From Flavobacterium rhamnosiphilum (GTDB lineage: Bacteria; Bacteroidota; Bacteroidia; Flavobacteriales; Flavobacteriaceae): a stretch of 64,000 nt of DNA. A model generated the notes under the pieces. It saw only the letters and a program-made list of their open reading frames with translations, was not told where the DNA came from and did not search any database. Every line of letters begins with the position of its first letter. Positions within the stretch are counted from its first letter, which is position 1. Both the position numbers and the translations under genes were made by a program. Of this stretch, positions 42,126 to 50,952 are shown piece by piece. The stretch covers positions 217,155 through 281,154 of the forward strand of contig NZ_SMLG01000005.1 of assembly GCF_004349195.1 (NCBI RefSeq), given 5' to 3'.

Positions 42126-43736
42126 ATGACATTAGAACAAAAAATAGGACAATTTTTCTTCCCAGCCGTTTTCATCAATGATACAGAAGAAAACATTCAA
42201 GCTACCGAACGATTAATTAGAGAGTATAATATAGGCGGACTGACCTTTTTTCACAGCCGAGCCAGCGCTGCGACGAATTATGAAACCAAGAAAAAAATAG
42301 TCTTGAATGATGATAGTTTTAAGCGTCTAAAAGAACTCATCGTCAGGTATCAAAATTGCGCTACGACTCCGTTATTAATGAGTATTGATGCCGAATGGGG
42401 ATTAGCCATGCGCGTCGAAAAAACACCTCAGTATCCGTATGCGATTACCCTTGGCGCTTTACCGAATAGTGAAAAACATTTGGTTTACGAAGTCGGGAAG
42501 CAAATTGGTTTAGACTTAAAATCGGTTGGGATTCATTATAATTTAGCGCCATTGGCGGATATCAATAATAATCCTAATAATCCTGTAATTGGATACCGTT
42601 CTTTTGGTCAAAACAAAGAAAAAGTAGCTGATTTTGCTCTTGAATATCTCAGAGGAATGAATGATGTCGGGATTTTAGGTTGTCTCAAACATTTTCCCGG
42701 ACACGGAAATACGAATGTCGATTCACATTTAGGACTACCAGTTTTAAAAGAAACACTGGAAGAATTATTAGCCAATGAATTAGTTCCTTTTATAAAAGGA
42801 ATCGAGAATAATGTCGATTCGATTATGATTGGTCATTTGGCAGTTCCTGCTTTAAATGAAGGAAAAGACACTTCGGCGACATTATCAAAATCAGTAATCG
42901 AAACACTTTTGCGAAAGCAATTGGGGTATGATGGTTTAGTGATTTCGGATGCGTTGAATATGCACAGCGTTTCTAAATTATATGACCAAAAAGGACAACT
43001 GGAATGGGAAGCTTTCAATGCCGGAAATGATGTGTTATGTTTTGCCGAAAATGCGCCCGAAGGAATCCAGGAAATCCTAAAAAATGCAACCTCCGAAAGA
43101 ATTGAAGCCAGTTTTCAACGCATCTGGAAATGCAAAGAAAAAGCAGGAATTGTAGATGGAAAACTAAGTTTGCCAAACCTTTCAGGAAATGACTTTGATT
43201 TTGAAACTACCTCGAAATTAAATCTAAAAATTGCTCAAAACTGCATTACAAAAATAAAAGACAATCACAATACCGTGACCGTTTTTGATGCTAAAAACAG
43301 AGAGGATCTTGCCAAAATCAGCATCTATAAGAATACCGATAATTCATTTTTCAAGAACTTATCTGCTGCTTTACCTTCACCTGAATTTAGTTATGAAACT
43401 GGGGGGAATTCCGTTCTGAATGAATTAGAAAAAAACCTGAATAAATTTGACACGCTAGTCATTTCTTTATTTGTTCCAAAGGCAAAACCTTTAAATAATT
43501 TTGATATTGAAGAATCCGTACTTCAATTTTTAGGCAACTTATTTACGACCAAAAAATGTGTGTTGTATGTTTTTGGGAATCCGTATGCCCTACAAGTTAT
43601 CCCAAATCTGGAACATGCTTTAGGAATTGTAGAAATGTATCAAGATTTTACAGAATTTCAAGAAACCGCTGCTGAGCAACTTTTAGAAAACACAAAATGC
43701 AAAGGAACTCTACCTGTGGTGGTTAGTGGTCTATAG
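42126..43736 (+). CDS. Glycoside hydrolase family 3, NagZ-like beta-N-acetylglucosaminidase
   Basis: A 536-residue protein without signal peptide, so cytosolic. The N-terminal GH3 barrel starts MTLEQKIGQFFFPAVF and has MSIDAEWGLAMR and the NagZ-type loop LKHFPGHGNTNVDSHLGLP (about residues 189-207), whose Asp/His dyad is the acid/base. The nucleophile lies in LVISDALNMHS. The last 190 residues form a weak C-terminal domain not present in short NagZ proteins. It should cut GlcNAc from GlcNAc-anhydro-MurNAc delivered by AmpG, feeding AnmK. Confidence 0.9.
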   Translation: MTLEQKIGQFFFPAVFINDTEENIQATERLIREYNIGGLTFFHSRASAATNYETKKKIVLNDDSFKRLKELIVRYQNCATTPLLMSIDAEWGLAMRVEKTPQYPYAITLGALPNSEKHLVYEVGKQIGLDLKSVGIHYNLAPLADINNNPNNPVIGYRSFGQNKEKVADFALEYLRGMNDVGILGCLKHFPGHGNTNVDSHLGLPVLKETLEELLANELVPFIKGIENNVDSIMIGHLAVPALNEGKDTSATLSKSVIETLLRKQLGYDGLVISDALNMHSVSKLYDQKGQLEWEAFNAGNDVLCFAENAPEGIQEILKNATSERIEASFQRIWKCKEKAGIVDGKLSLPNLSGNDFDFETTSKLNLKIAQNCITKIKDNHNTVTVFDAKNREDLAKISIYKNTDNSFFKNLSAALPSPEFSYETGGNSVLNELEKNLNKFDTLVISLFVPKAKPLNNFDIEESVLQFLGNLFTTKKCVLYVFGNPYALQVIPNLEHALGIVEMYQDFTEFQETAAEQLLENTKCKGTLPVVVSGL

Positions 43737-43835
43737 TTTACCGTTTACATTTCGCAAAAAAACAAGCATAAGAAATACTTATTTTAAAATAAATATTTAT
43801 AATCATAATTTATAACAATTGCCTTTTGTTTGAGC

Positions 43836-43843
43836 TATTTTTG
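43836..43843 (+). promoter_or_regulatory. -7 element (TATTTTTG) of ahpC
   Basis: TATTTTTG fits TAnnTTTG and lies 34 bases before ATG 43878. No TTG is at standard distance. Confidence 0.5.
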
Positions 43844-43877
43844 CACCATCAAAAAAAATAACTAAAAAGTAAATAAA

Positions 43878-44516
43878 ATGTCATTAGTAGGTAAAAAATT
43901 TCCAAGTATTGCAGTAGACGCTATTTCTGAAATGGGTGATAATTTAAAAATCAACATTTTTGAAGAAGCTACAAAAAACAACAAAAAAGTACTTTTGTTT
44001 TGGTACCCAAAAGATTTTACATTTGTTTGTCCAACTGAATTACATGCTTTTCAAGCAGCTTTACCAGAATTCGAAAAAAGAAATACAATTGTTATAGGTG
44101 CATCTTGTGATACGAATGAAGTACACTTTGCATGGTTAAATACTCCAAAAAATAATGGTGGAATTGAAGGAGTTACGTATCCAATTCTTGCTGATACTAA
44201 CAGAAACTTATCTAATATTTTAGGAATCCTTGATATTGAAGAAACTGGTTATAGTGAAGAAACAGATTCTATCATTATTGAAGGTTCAAATGTAACTTAC
44301 AGAGCTACTTACCTTATCGATGAAACTGGAAAAATTTTCCACGAAAGTGTAAACGATATGCCATTAGGTCGTAATGTAAATGAATATTTACGTATGGTTG
44401 ATGCTTACACGCACATTCAAGAAAAAGGTGAAGTTTGTCCTGCAAACTGGGAAGCTGGAAAAGAAGCAATGAGCGCTGACAGAAAAAGTACTGCAGAATA
44501 CTTGAGTTTAAACTAG
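43878..44516 (+). CDS. ahpC: Peroxiredoxin, AhpC type (2-Cys)
   Basis: A 212-residue cytosolic enzyme that reduces peroxides. The peroxidatic Cys51 lies in DFTFVCPTEL, an Arg follows in the conserved second half, and the resolving Cys187 is in GEVCPANW near the C-terminus. Length is normal for typical 2-Cys peroxiredoxins. A thioredoxin-like gene follows after 81 bases and can serve as reductant; there is no ahpF. Confidence 0.93.
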   Translation: MSLVGKKFPSIAVDAISEMGDNLKINIFEEATKNNKKVLLFWYPKDFTFVCPTELHAFQAALPEFEKRNTIVIGASCDTNEVHFAWLNTPKNNGGIEGVTYPILADTNRNLSNILGILDIEETGYSEETDSIIIEGSNVTYRATYLIDETGKIFHESVNDMPLGRNVNEYLRMVDAYTHIQEKGEVCPANWEAGKEAMSADRKSTAEYLSLN

Positions 44517-44597
44517 TTCAATAACAATTTTAATGGCAATAATCAATTTCAATACTACATATTGATTATTGCTATTGATTTTTGAAATTTTAAAAAT

Positions 44598-44906
44598 ATG
44601 TTAATCGAATTAACCGAAGATACGTTACAGGATTTAATTACAAAAGACGAAAAAGTAGTCGTTCAATTTTCGGCATCATGGTGCGGAAATTGCCGAATTA
44701 TGAAGCCTAAATTCAAAAAATTAGCTTCAGAAAACGAAACAATCACTTTTGCTCTTGTTGATGCTGAAAATTTTCCAGAATCCAGAAAATTAGCGAATGT
44801 GAGTAATTTGCCAACTTTTGCCACTTTTGTAAATGGTAAACTGGTAAACGAAACACAAACCAATAAACAAGAAGTGCTGATTGAATTAGTAAACGAAATC
44901 GTTTAA
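44598..44906 (+). CDS. Thioredoxin-family protein
   Basis: A 102-residue thioredoxin fold with active site W28-C29-G-N-C32 (the usual thioredoxin has WCGPC) and the cis-Pro loop in NLPTFATFVNG. There is no signal peptide, so it is cytosolic. It is probably the electron donor for the adjacent peroxiredoxin. Asn in place of Pro in the active site shifts redox behaviour in other thioredoxins; here that is inference. Confidence 0.92.
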   Translation: MLIELTEDTLQDLITKDEKVVVQFSASWCGNCRIMKPKFKKLASENETITFALVDAENFPESRKLANVSNLPTFATFVNGKLVNETQTNKQEVLIELVNEIV

Positions 44907-44908
44907 AA

Positions 44909-44994
44909 AAAAGTTAAAAGTTAGCGGTTAGGAGTTAGATGTTTAAATATTCCCCACTTCTAACTCACAACTTATAACCTCATAACTTACATCT
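44909..44994. repeat. Low-complexity intergenic repeat
   Basis: Contains GTTAGGAGTTAGATG and ACTTCTAACTCACAAC, a rough inverted pair similar to 8015-8097. Confidence 0.35.
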
Positions 44995-44995
44995 A

Positions 44996-45253
44996 ATGAA
45001 ATTACCCGTAATTAAGCATTTAACGCAGTTTATAGAAGAAAATGATGAAGATTACATCATAGAAACAATCGAAGTTCTGGAAGCAATGACTGAAATTTCG
45101 TCATTGAAAGATGAAGAATTAGATGTTATTGGGGAATTAATTTCTAATATGTATGGCGCTTTAGAAGTTAATAAGCTGGTAAAAACCGGAACTGATAAAA
45201 AAGAAGCTTTAAACACTTTCATGAAACGTGTTCTGGGTTCTATCGATAAATAA
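44996..45253 (+). CDS. Small DUF6952-like protein
   Basis: An 85-residue acidic, helical protein (MKLPVIKHLTQFIEENDEDY, then IIETIEVLEAMTEISSLKDE). It has no signal peptide or motif of known function. In flavobacteria proteins of this kind follow an ahpC-thioredoxin pair, and the same order is seen here, so it is probably linked to redox defence. The DUF number is from memory. Confidence 0.8.
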   Translation: MKLPVIKHLTQFIEENDEDYIIETIEVLEAMTEISSLKDEELDVIGELISNMYGALEVNKLVKTGTDKKEALNTFMKRVLGSIDK

Positions 45254-45271
45254 AAGAATTTTTAATTCAAT

Positions 45272-45327
45272 ATTTCTAAAACGCACTCCATTTCTAAAAC
45301 GCACTCCGCAACGAGTGCGTTTTTTTA
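45272..45327 (+). terminator. Terminator with a duplicated left arm
   Basis: The 18-mer ATTTCTAAAACGCACTCC occurs twice in tandem (45272-45289 and 45290-45307). The second copy pairs with GAGTGCGTTTT (45312-45322 region) and a T tract follows. It ends the ahpC-thioredoxin-DUF6952 operon. Confidence 0.85.
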
Positions 45328-45428
45328 TACAATAAATTAAAAACACATTGGAATCTTACGGTTGATAATTTGAGCCAAAATGATAAACTTATCGCGACAT
45401 TTGAGAACAAATTCTTAAATAATTTTCA

Positions 45429-45436
45429 TACTTTTG
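45429..45436 (+). promoter_or_regulatory. -7 element (TACTTTTG) of tpx
   Basis: TACTTTTG fits TAnnTTTG, 23 bases before ATG 45460. Confidence 0.5.
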
Positions 45437-45459
45437 AACCTCATTAAAAAACAAACATT

Positions 45460-45957
45460 ATGGCTTCAATAACATTAGGAGGAAATCCAATACATACTTC
45501 AGGGGAATTACCAAAAGTAGGCACAAAAATCGCTGATTTTAAATTAGTTAAAAGCGATCTTTCCATTGCTACATTAAGCGACTTTGCCGGTAAAAAATTA
45601 GTATTGAATATTTTTCCAAGTATCGATACCGACACCTGTGCCATGTCAGTTAGAAAATTTAACGAAAGTGCAAGCAAATTAGAAAACACTAATGTATTAT
45701 GCATTTCCAGAGATTTACCTTTTGCCCAGAAACGTTTTTGTGGTGCTGAAGGACTTGCAAATATTGTTAATTTATCTGATTTTCCAGAAGGAAATTTTGG
45801 TAAAACTAATGGTTTAGAAATCACTGATGGTCCATTAGCAGGATTGCATTCCAGAGCTATAATTGTAGTTGATGAAAACGGAACAGTTACCCACACGGAA
45901 CAAGTTGCTGAAATTGCAGATGAGCCAAATTATGAAGCTGCATTAGCAGTACTTTAA
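45460..45957 (+). CDS. tpx: Thiol peroxidase Tpx
   Basis: A 165-residue atypical 2-Cys peroxiredoxin. Peroxidatic Cys60 is in FPSIDTDTCAMSVRKFN and resolving Cys94 in FAQKRFCGAEGL, the spacing typical of Tpx. It starts with the usual ITLGGNPIHTSGELPKVG. It reduces lipid and other organic hydroperoxides with thioredoxin. The dgkA-like gene begins 10 bases downstream. Confidence 0.95.
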   Translation: MASITLGGNPIHTSGELPKVGTKIADFKLVKSDLSIATLSDFAGKKLVLNIFPSIDTDTCAMSVRKFNESASKLENTNVLCISRDLPFAQKRFCGAEGLANIVNLSDFPEGNFGKTNGLEITDGPLAGLHSRAIIVVDENGTVTHTEQVAEIADEPNYEAALAVL

Positions 45958-45967
45958 AAAGATCTGA

Positions 45968-46342
45968 ATGGAATTTCAAAAAGATACTACTTTCTTTACC
46001 GGAAGATTAAAAAGCGTCACTTATGCTATTAAGGGTGCCGGAAAATTGATTACTACTGAGCACAGTGTTATGGTTCAATTTTCGATAGGAATATTGATGA
46101 CTATTGCTGGTTTTTATTTTGGCATTTCTAAAACAGAATGGCTTTTTCAGACCTTGGCTATTGGTTTAGTTTTAAGTGTTGAAGGTTTAAATACAGCAAT
46201 TGAAAAAATTGCTGATTTTATTCATCCTAATTACCATGAAAGAATTGGTTTTATAAAGGATATTGCTGCAGGAGCTGTACTTATGGCAGCTATGACGGCA
46301 ATAACAATCGGTTTAATCATATACATCCCAATATTACTTTAG
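45968..46342 (+). CDS. dgkA: Diacylglycerol/undecaprenol kinase family protein
   Basis: A 124-residue inner-membrane enzyme with three helices. The family motif is VLSVEGLNTAIEKIADF (about residues 74-90), followed by KDIAAGAVLMAAM. Proteins of this type phosphorylate diacylglycerol or undecaprenol. It lies between tpx and ftsK with 10 and 18 base gaps, so it is part of that operon. Confidence 0.9.
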   Translation: MEFQKDTTFFTGRLKSVTYAIKGAGKLITTEHSVMVQFSIGILMTIAGFYFGISKTEWLFQTLAIGLVLSVEGLNTAIEKIADFIHPNYHERIGFIKDIAAGAVLMAAMTAITIGLIIYIPILL

Positions 46343-46360
46343 ATAATAGTATAATCAAGA

Positions 46361-48808
46361 ATGGCAAAAACAAAAAAAACAGCACCTTTGGATAAAAAAA
46401 ATGATGCTAAAGCTGAGGGAAATAATCCGTCAAAAATCACCAAACAACACAAAATTGTTTTTGGTTCTCTTTTGGTATTGTTTTCAATAGCGTTACTATT
46501 TGCGTTTATTTCCTTTTTCATTTACGGACAACAAGACCAAAGCGCTGTTAGAGAATTAACTAATAGAGCTGAAATAGTTCACAATTGGTTGGGGAAATTT
46601 GGCGCTTTTTTAGCCGATTTACTTGTTTATAAAGGTTTTGGAATTGCCGCATTTATATTCGTACGCTTATTTTTCCTTACCGGCATATATATGATTCTTG
46701 GTATTTCTTTAGGAAAGCTTAAGAATATTTGGTTTTGGGATTTATTCGTGATTATAATCTTATCCGTTTTATTTGGATTTTTTGCCACTTCAGTCCCAGA
46801 ATTAGGAGGAACTATTGGATATGAATTGAATTTATTCCTGCAAGATTACATTGGAAAAACAGGAACACTATTGATTTTGTTTTTCGGACTAATCATCTAT
46901 ATAATTTTCAAAATCAAGCTTTCACCGGAGAGTATTCAGGCCTTTTTTGATACCACCAAAAAAGAAATGAAAGCGGTTTCAATCACCAATCCGCTAAATA
47001 ATGGAAAAAGTGGTTATAATCTGGAAGAATTTGCTGTTGTTGAGGAAAATCTGGATGACATTCATTTAAAAATGAATGGTTCACAATTCGAAATCAACAA
47101 AGAAGCGTTGAAACCAACCATCAGCAATTCATCTGATATTAACAGAGATCCCGTTGCAAAACCGCTTGCCATGCAAGTTACGCCAGTTGCAACTCCCGAA
47201 GTTATTTCGAATGCTGACGATTCTTTTGTAATAGAAACGGCTCCGGAAGAAGATATTATCGAAGAAAATTTAGCCTCTCGATTGGTCGCTGATTTTGGAT
47301 TATTCGACCCAACTTTGGATTTATCCAATTATAAGTTTCCTACGATTGATTTGTTAAAAGAATATTCGACCGGTGGAATTACCATCAATCAGGAAGAATT
47401 AGAAGAAAATAAAAACAGAATTGTCGATACGCTTCGCAATTATAAAATTGAAATTGCACAAATAAAAGCGACCGTTGGACCATCGGTTACCTTATATGAA
47501 ATTGTACCGGAAGCGGGAATTCGTATTTCAAAAATCAAAAGTTTAGAAGATGATATCGCGTTGTCACTATCCGCATTAGGAATTCGTATCATTGCTCCTA
47601 TTCCAGGAAAAGGAACCATAGGAATTGAGGTTCCTAACAAGAACCCAACGATGGTTTCTATGAAAAGTGTCATTGGCTCAGCTAAATTTCAGGAAGCTGA
47701 AATGGAATTACCAATCGCTCTTGGAAAAACAATTTCGAACGAAACTTTTGTGGTGGATTTAGCCAAAATGCCTCACTTATTGATGGCAGGTGCTACCGGA
47801 CAAGGAAAATCGGTTGGATTGAATGCCGTTCTGACTTCGCTTTTGTACAAAAAGCATCCAGCCGAAGTTAAATTTGTATTGGTCGATCCTAAAAAAGTAG
47901 AGTTAACACTTTTTAATAAAATTGAAAGGCATTATTTAGCGAAACTTCCAGATATGGATGATGCTATTATTACCGATAATGCAAAAGTGGTGAATACCCT
48001 AAATTCGCTGTGTGTGGAAATGGACAACCGCTATTCTTTATTGAAAGATGCGATGGTGCGTAACATCAAAGAATACAACGATAAATTTAAGGCTCGAAAA
48101 CTGAATCCTGAAAACGGTCACCGATTTTTACCTTATATTGTTCTTGTTGTAGATGAGTTTGCTGATTTGATTATGACCGCTGGAAAAGAAGTTGAAGTTC
48201 CTATAGCCCGTTTAGCACAATTAGCGCGAGCTATTGGAATCCACTTAATTATAGCAACACAAAGACCATCGGTGAATGTAATTACAGGTTTGATAAAGGC
48301 AAATTTCCCTGCGAGAATAGCTTTTAGAGTTACCTCAAAAATTGATTCCCGAACCATTCTGGATACTCAGGGTGCAGATCAATTGATAGGGCGTGGTGAT
48401 ATGCTTTACACTAACGGAAATGATGTGGTGCGTGTACAATGTGCCTTTATCGATACTCCCGAAGTAGAAAAAATTACTGATTTCATAGGTTCACAAAAAG
48501 CGTATGCAACGGCTTATTTACTTCCGGAATTTGTAGGAGAAGAAAGTGGCATTAATCTTGATATGGATATCTCCGACAGAGATACTTTGTTTAGAGAAGC
48601 CGCCGAAATTATTGTAAATGCACAACAAGGCTCCGCTTCATTGTTACAAAGAAAACTAAAATTAGGCTACAACAGAGCAGGTCGATTGATTGATCAACTG
48701 GAAGCTGCAGGAATTGTAGGCCCGTTTGAAGGAAGCAAAGCACGTAGTGTAAATATTCTGGATATGAGTTCTCTTGATCAATTTTTCAACAATGAACAAA
48801 ATAATTAA
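46361..48808 (+). CDS. ftsK: DNA translocase FtsK
   Basis: An 815-residue septal DNA pump. The basic N-terminus is followed by four membrane helices (about residues 30-190), then an acidic linker (about 200-320). The motor has Walker A GATGQGKSVGLNAV near residue 480 and Walker B IVLVVDEFADLI near 592. The C-terminal gamma winged helix is LLQRKLKLGYNRAGRLIDQL near 767. FtsK separates sister chromosomes at division. Length is shorter than E. coli FtsK, as usual for Bacteroidota. Confidence 0.96.
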   Translation: MAKTKKTAPLDKKNDAKAEGNNPSKITKQHKIVFGSLLVLFSIALLFAFISFFIYGQQDQSAVRELTNRAEIVHNWLGKFGAFLADLLVYKGFGIAAFIFVRLFFLTGIYMILGISLGKLKNIWFWDLFVIIILSVLFGFFATSVPELGGTIGYELNLFLQDYIGKTGTLLILFFGLIIYIIFKIKLSPESIQAFFDTTKKEMKAVSITNPLNNGKSGYNLEEFAVVEENLDDIHLKMNGSQFEINKEALKPTISNSSDINRDPVAKPLAMQVTPVATPEVISNADDSFVIETAPEEDIIEENLASRLVADFGLFDPTLDLSNYKFPTIDLLKEYSTGGITINQEELEENKNRIVDTLRNYKIEIAQIKATVGPSVTLYEIVPEAGIRISKIKSLEDDIALSLSALGIRIIAPIPGKGTIGIEVPNKNPTMVSMKSVIGSAKFQEAEMELPIALGKTISNETFVVDLAKMPHLLMAGATGQGKSVGLNAVLTSLLYKKHPAEVKFVLVDPKKVELTLFNKIERHYLAKLPDMDDAIITDNAKVVNTLNSLCVEMDNRYSLLKDAMVRNIKEYNDKFKARKLNPENGHRFLPYIVLVVDEFADLIMTAGKEVEVPIARLAQLARAIGIHLIIATQRPSVNVITGLIKANFPARIAFRVTSKIDSRTILDTQGADQLIGRGDMLYTNGNDVVRVQCAFIDTPEVEKITDFIGSQKAYATAYLLPEFVGEESGINLDMDISDRDTLFREAAEIIVNAQQGSASLLQRKLKLGYNRAGRLIDQLEAAGIVGPFEGSKARSVNILDMSSLDQFFNNEQNN

Positions 48809-48857
48809 TACCATGAAATCAAAAATTCAAGAATCTAAAAAAAACAATACAGAAAGT

Positions 48858-49502
48858 ATGGGTAAAAAACTCCTTTTAATTGCAGCATTATTATTTTTTA
48901 GTTTCTCAATACAAGCACAAGACAAAAAAGCAAAAGAACTTTTAGATCAAGTTACCGCTAAAGTTAAAAACTACAATACAATCGTAATCGATTTCAAGTA
49001 TTCTTTGAATAATGCTAAGGAAAACATCAATCAGGACAGTAAAGGAAATGTAACCATGAAGGGAAATCAATATGTTTTGAATTTCATGGGAGTGACTAAA
49101 ATTTTTGATGGCAAAAAAACATACACTATTGTTCCCGAAGATGAAGAAATTACTATTTCTAAAGTTAACGAAAAAGACGATAATGCCATTACACCTTCAA
49201 AAATGCTAACTTTTTTCAATACTGGCTATAAATACAATATGGATATTTTACAGAACGTAAAAGGTCGAAAAATTCAGTATATAAAATTAGTTCCCACCAA
49301 TTCGAAAGATCAAAGAAAAGAAGTTTTACTAGGAATCGATATCCAAACAAAACACATCTATAACTTAATAGAAATAGGTAAAAAAGGTACAAAAACAACT
49401 TTAACGGTTAATTCTTTCAAAACCAACCAACCTTTGTCAAAAAATCAATTTACATTTGCGGAAAGTAAATATCCAAATTACTACATCAACAAATTAGATT
49501 AA
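48858..49502 (+). CDS. lolA: LolA-like outer-membrane lipoprotein carrier
   Basis: A 214-residue periplasmic protein starting at ATG 48858, where a signal peptide begins (MGKKLLLIAALLFFSFSIQA). Earlier in-frame starts (48774, 48792, 48813) would lie in or close to the ftsK end and add a charged tail. The mature part has the LolA-type beta barrel: NTIVIDFKYSL, GNVTMKGNQYVLNFMG, FDGKKTYTIVPE. It brings lipoproteins over the periplasm. Located between ftsK and an LptF/G gene, a conserved order in flavobacteria. Confidence 0.87.
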   Translation: MGKKLLLIAALLFFSFSIQAQDKKAKELLDQVTAKVKNYNTIVIDFKYSLNNAKENINQDSKGNVTMKGNQYVLNFMGVTKIFDGKKTYTIVPEDEEITISKVNEKDDNAITPSKMLTFFNTGYKYNMDILQNVKGRKIQYIKLVPTNSKDQRKEVLLGIDIQTKHIYNLIEIGKKGTKTTLTVNSFKTNQPLSKNQFTFAESKYPNYYINKLD

Positions 49503-49510
49503 TCTATTCG

Positions 49511-50944
49511 GTGAAAATTCTTGACAAATACTTATTAAAAACATTCTTGACTACATTTACCACGGTATTTGTAATCCTATTTTTCATTTTTATACTTCAA
49601 ACAGTCTGGTTATTCATATCTGAATTGGCCGGTAAAGATTTAGACTTACTAATGATTATTAAATTCCTGGCATTTTCTATGCCTCGAATTGTACCATTGG
49701 TATTGCCTCTTTCTATACTATTGTCTTCAATAATGACTTTTGGTAACTTGGCCGAAAATTATGAATTTGCAGCGATGAAATCCTCCGGAATTTCGTTGCA
49801 AAGAGCCATGAGAAGTTTAACTGTTTTTATATCATTATTAAGCATCGTTGCTTTTTTGTTTGCAAATAATGTGATTCCTTATGCTGAATATAAATTCATT
49901 AATTTCAGAAAAAACATTGCACAGGTAAAACCGGCATTGGCAATAGCCGAAGGTCAGTTTAACGATGTGGGTTTTTACAATATCAAAGTGAATAAAAAAT
50001 CCGGTGAACAAGGTAATATTCTTACCGGAGTAACAATTCACAAAAAATCGAACATTGGTGACGGAAGCAAAACCGTGATTAAAGCAAAAGATGGTGAGTT
50101 AATCAGCAGTGAACAATCTAGTATTTTACAATTAGTCCTAAACGATGGATATTACTACGAAGATATTGTTCCAAAAAAATATGAAGATCGCAGTAAAATG
50201 CCTTTTGCAAAAAGTTCCTTTAAGAAACACATCATCAATATTGATTTGTCTGAATTAAATAAGACAGATGTAACAGATGAAAGTGTTGCTAATACGAACA
50301 CCATGCTAAACGTTAATGAATTAAAGTATACCTTGGATTCCTTAAATAAGAACATAAAAAACGACATTATTTCATTTTCTGAGAACAGCAATCTGCGAGT
50401 TGGTATTCCTTTAAATAAAAAACTGGAGAAAGCAACAAAAAGAAAACCACTTCCTAAAGATATTTTGTCATTATATACTTTAGAACAAAAATCGGATATT
50501 TTAAAAATAGCGGTTAGTAATCTTACCAGTACAACCTATTCCATTGATACTACTAAAGCAGAATTAGACAATAAACAAAAGAATATCAATAAACATTTAT
50601 TGGCCTTTTACGATAAATTTGTAATTGTTTTTGCTTGTTTTCTAATGTTTTTCATCGGAGCACCATTAGGAGCAATTATCAGAAAAGGTGGTTTGGGACT
50701 TCCAATTGTTTTTGCTATTCTAATCTTTATAACATTTCACTTTATAAATACTTTTGGAAAAAGAATTGCGCAGGAAAATGAAATGACTCCTTTTATGGGA
50801 GCTTGGTTATCCTCATTAATTCTAACTCCATTAGCTGTTTTATTAACCTACAGAGCCACAAACGACATTGGATTAATAAACATGGATGTTATTTTAGCTC
50901 CATTCCAAAAAATAATTAAAAAAATACTACCATCACAAAATTAA
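49511..50944 (+). CDS. LptF/LptG-family permease (YjgP/YjgQ)
   Basis: A 477-residue inner-membrane protein starting with GTG 49511, 8 bases after lolA. N-terminal helices (LLKTFLTTFTTVFVILFFIF and MPRIVPLVLPLSILLSSIM), a large periplasmic part (about residues 120-365), and three C-terminal helices (FVIVFACFLMFFIGAPLGAI onward). This is the layout of LptF and LptG, which extract lipopolysaccharide for the Lpt bridge. Bacteroidota have two such genes; only one is here, so F or G cannot be decided. Confidence 0.9.
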   Translation: MKILDKYLLKTFLTTFTTVFVILFFIFILQTVWLFISELAGKDLDLLMIIKFLAFSMPRIVPLVLPLSILLSSIMTFGNLAENYEFAAMKSSGISLQRAMRSLTVFISLLSIVAFLFANNVIPYAEYKFINFRKNIAQVKPALAIAEGQFNDVGFYNIKVNKKSGEQGNILTGVTIHKKSNIGDGSKTVIKAKDGELISSEQSSILQLVLNDGYYYEDIVPKKYEDRSKMPFAKSSFKKHIINIDLSELNKTDVTDESVANTNTMLNVNELKYTLDSLNKNIKNDIISFSENSNLRVGIPLNKKLEKATKRKPLPKDILSLYTLEQKSDILKIAVSNLTSTTYSIDTTKAELDNKQKNINKHLLAFYDKFVIVFACFLMFFIGAPLGAIIRKGGLGLPIVFAILIFITFHFINTFGKRIAQENEMTPFMGAWLSSLILTPLAVLLTYRATNDIGLINMDVILAPFQKIIKKILPSQN

Positions 50945-50952
50945 CAACACAA

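Noticed and set aside
45444..45896. 150-codon minus-strand frame opposite tpx
   Set aside because: Tpx is certain from both Cys motifs; the opposite frame is a shadow.
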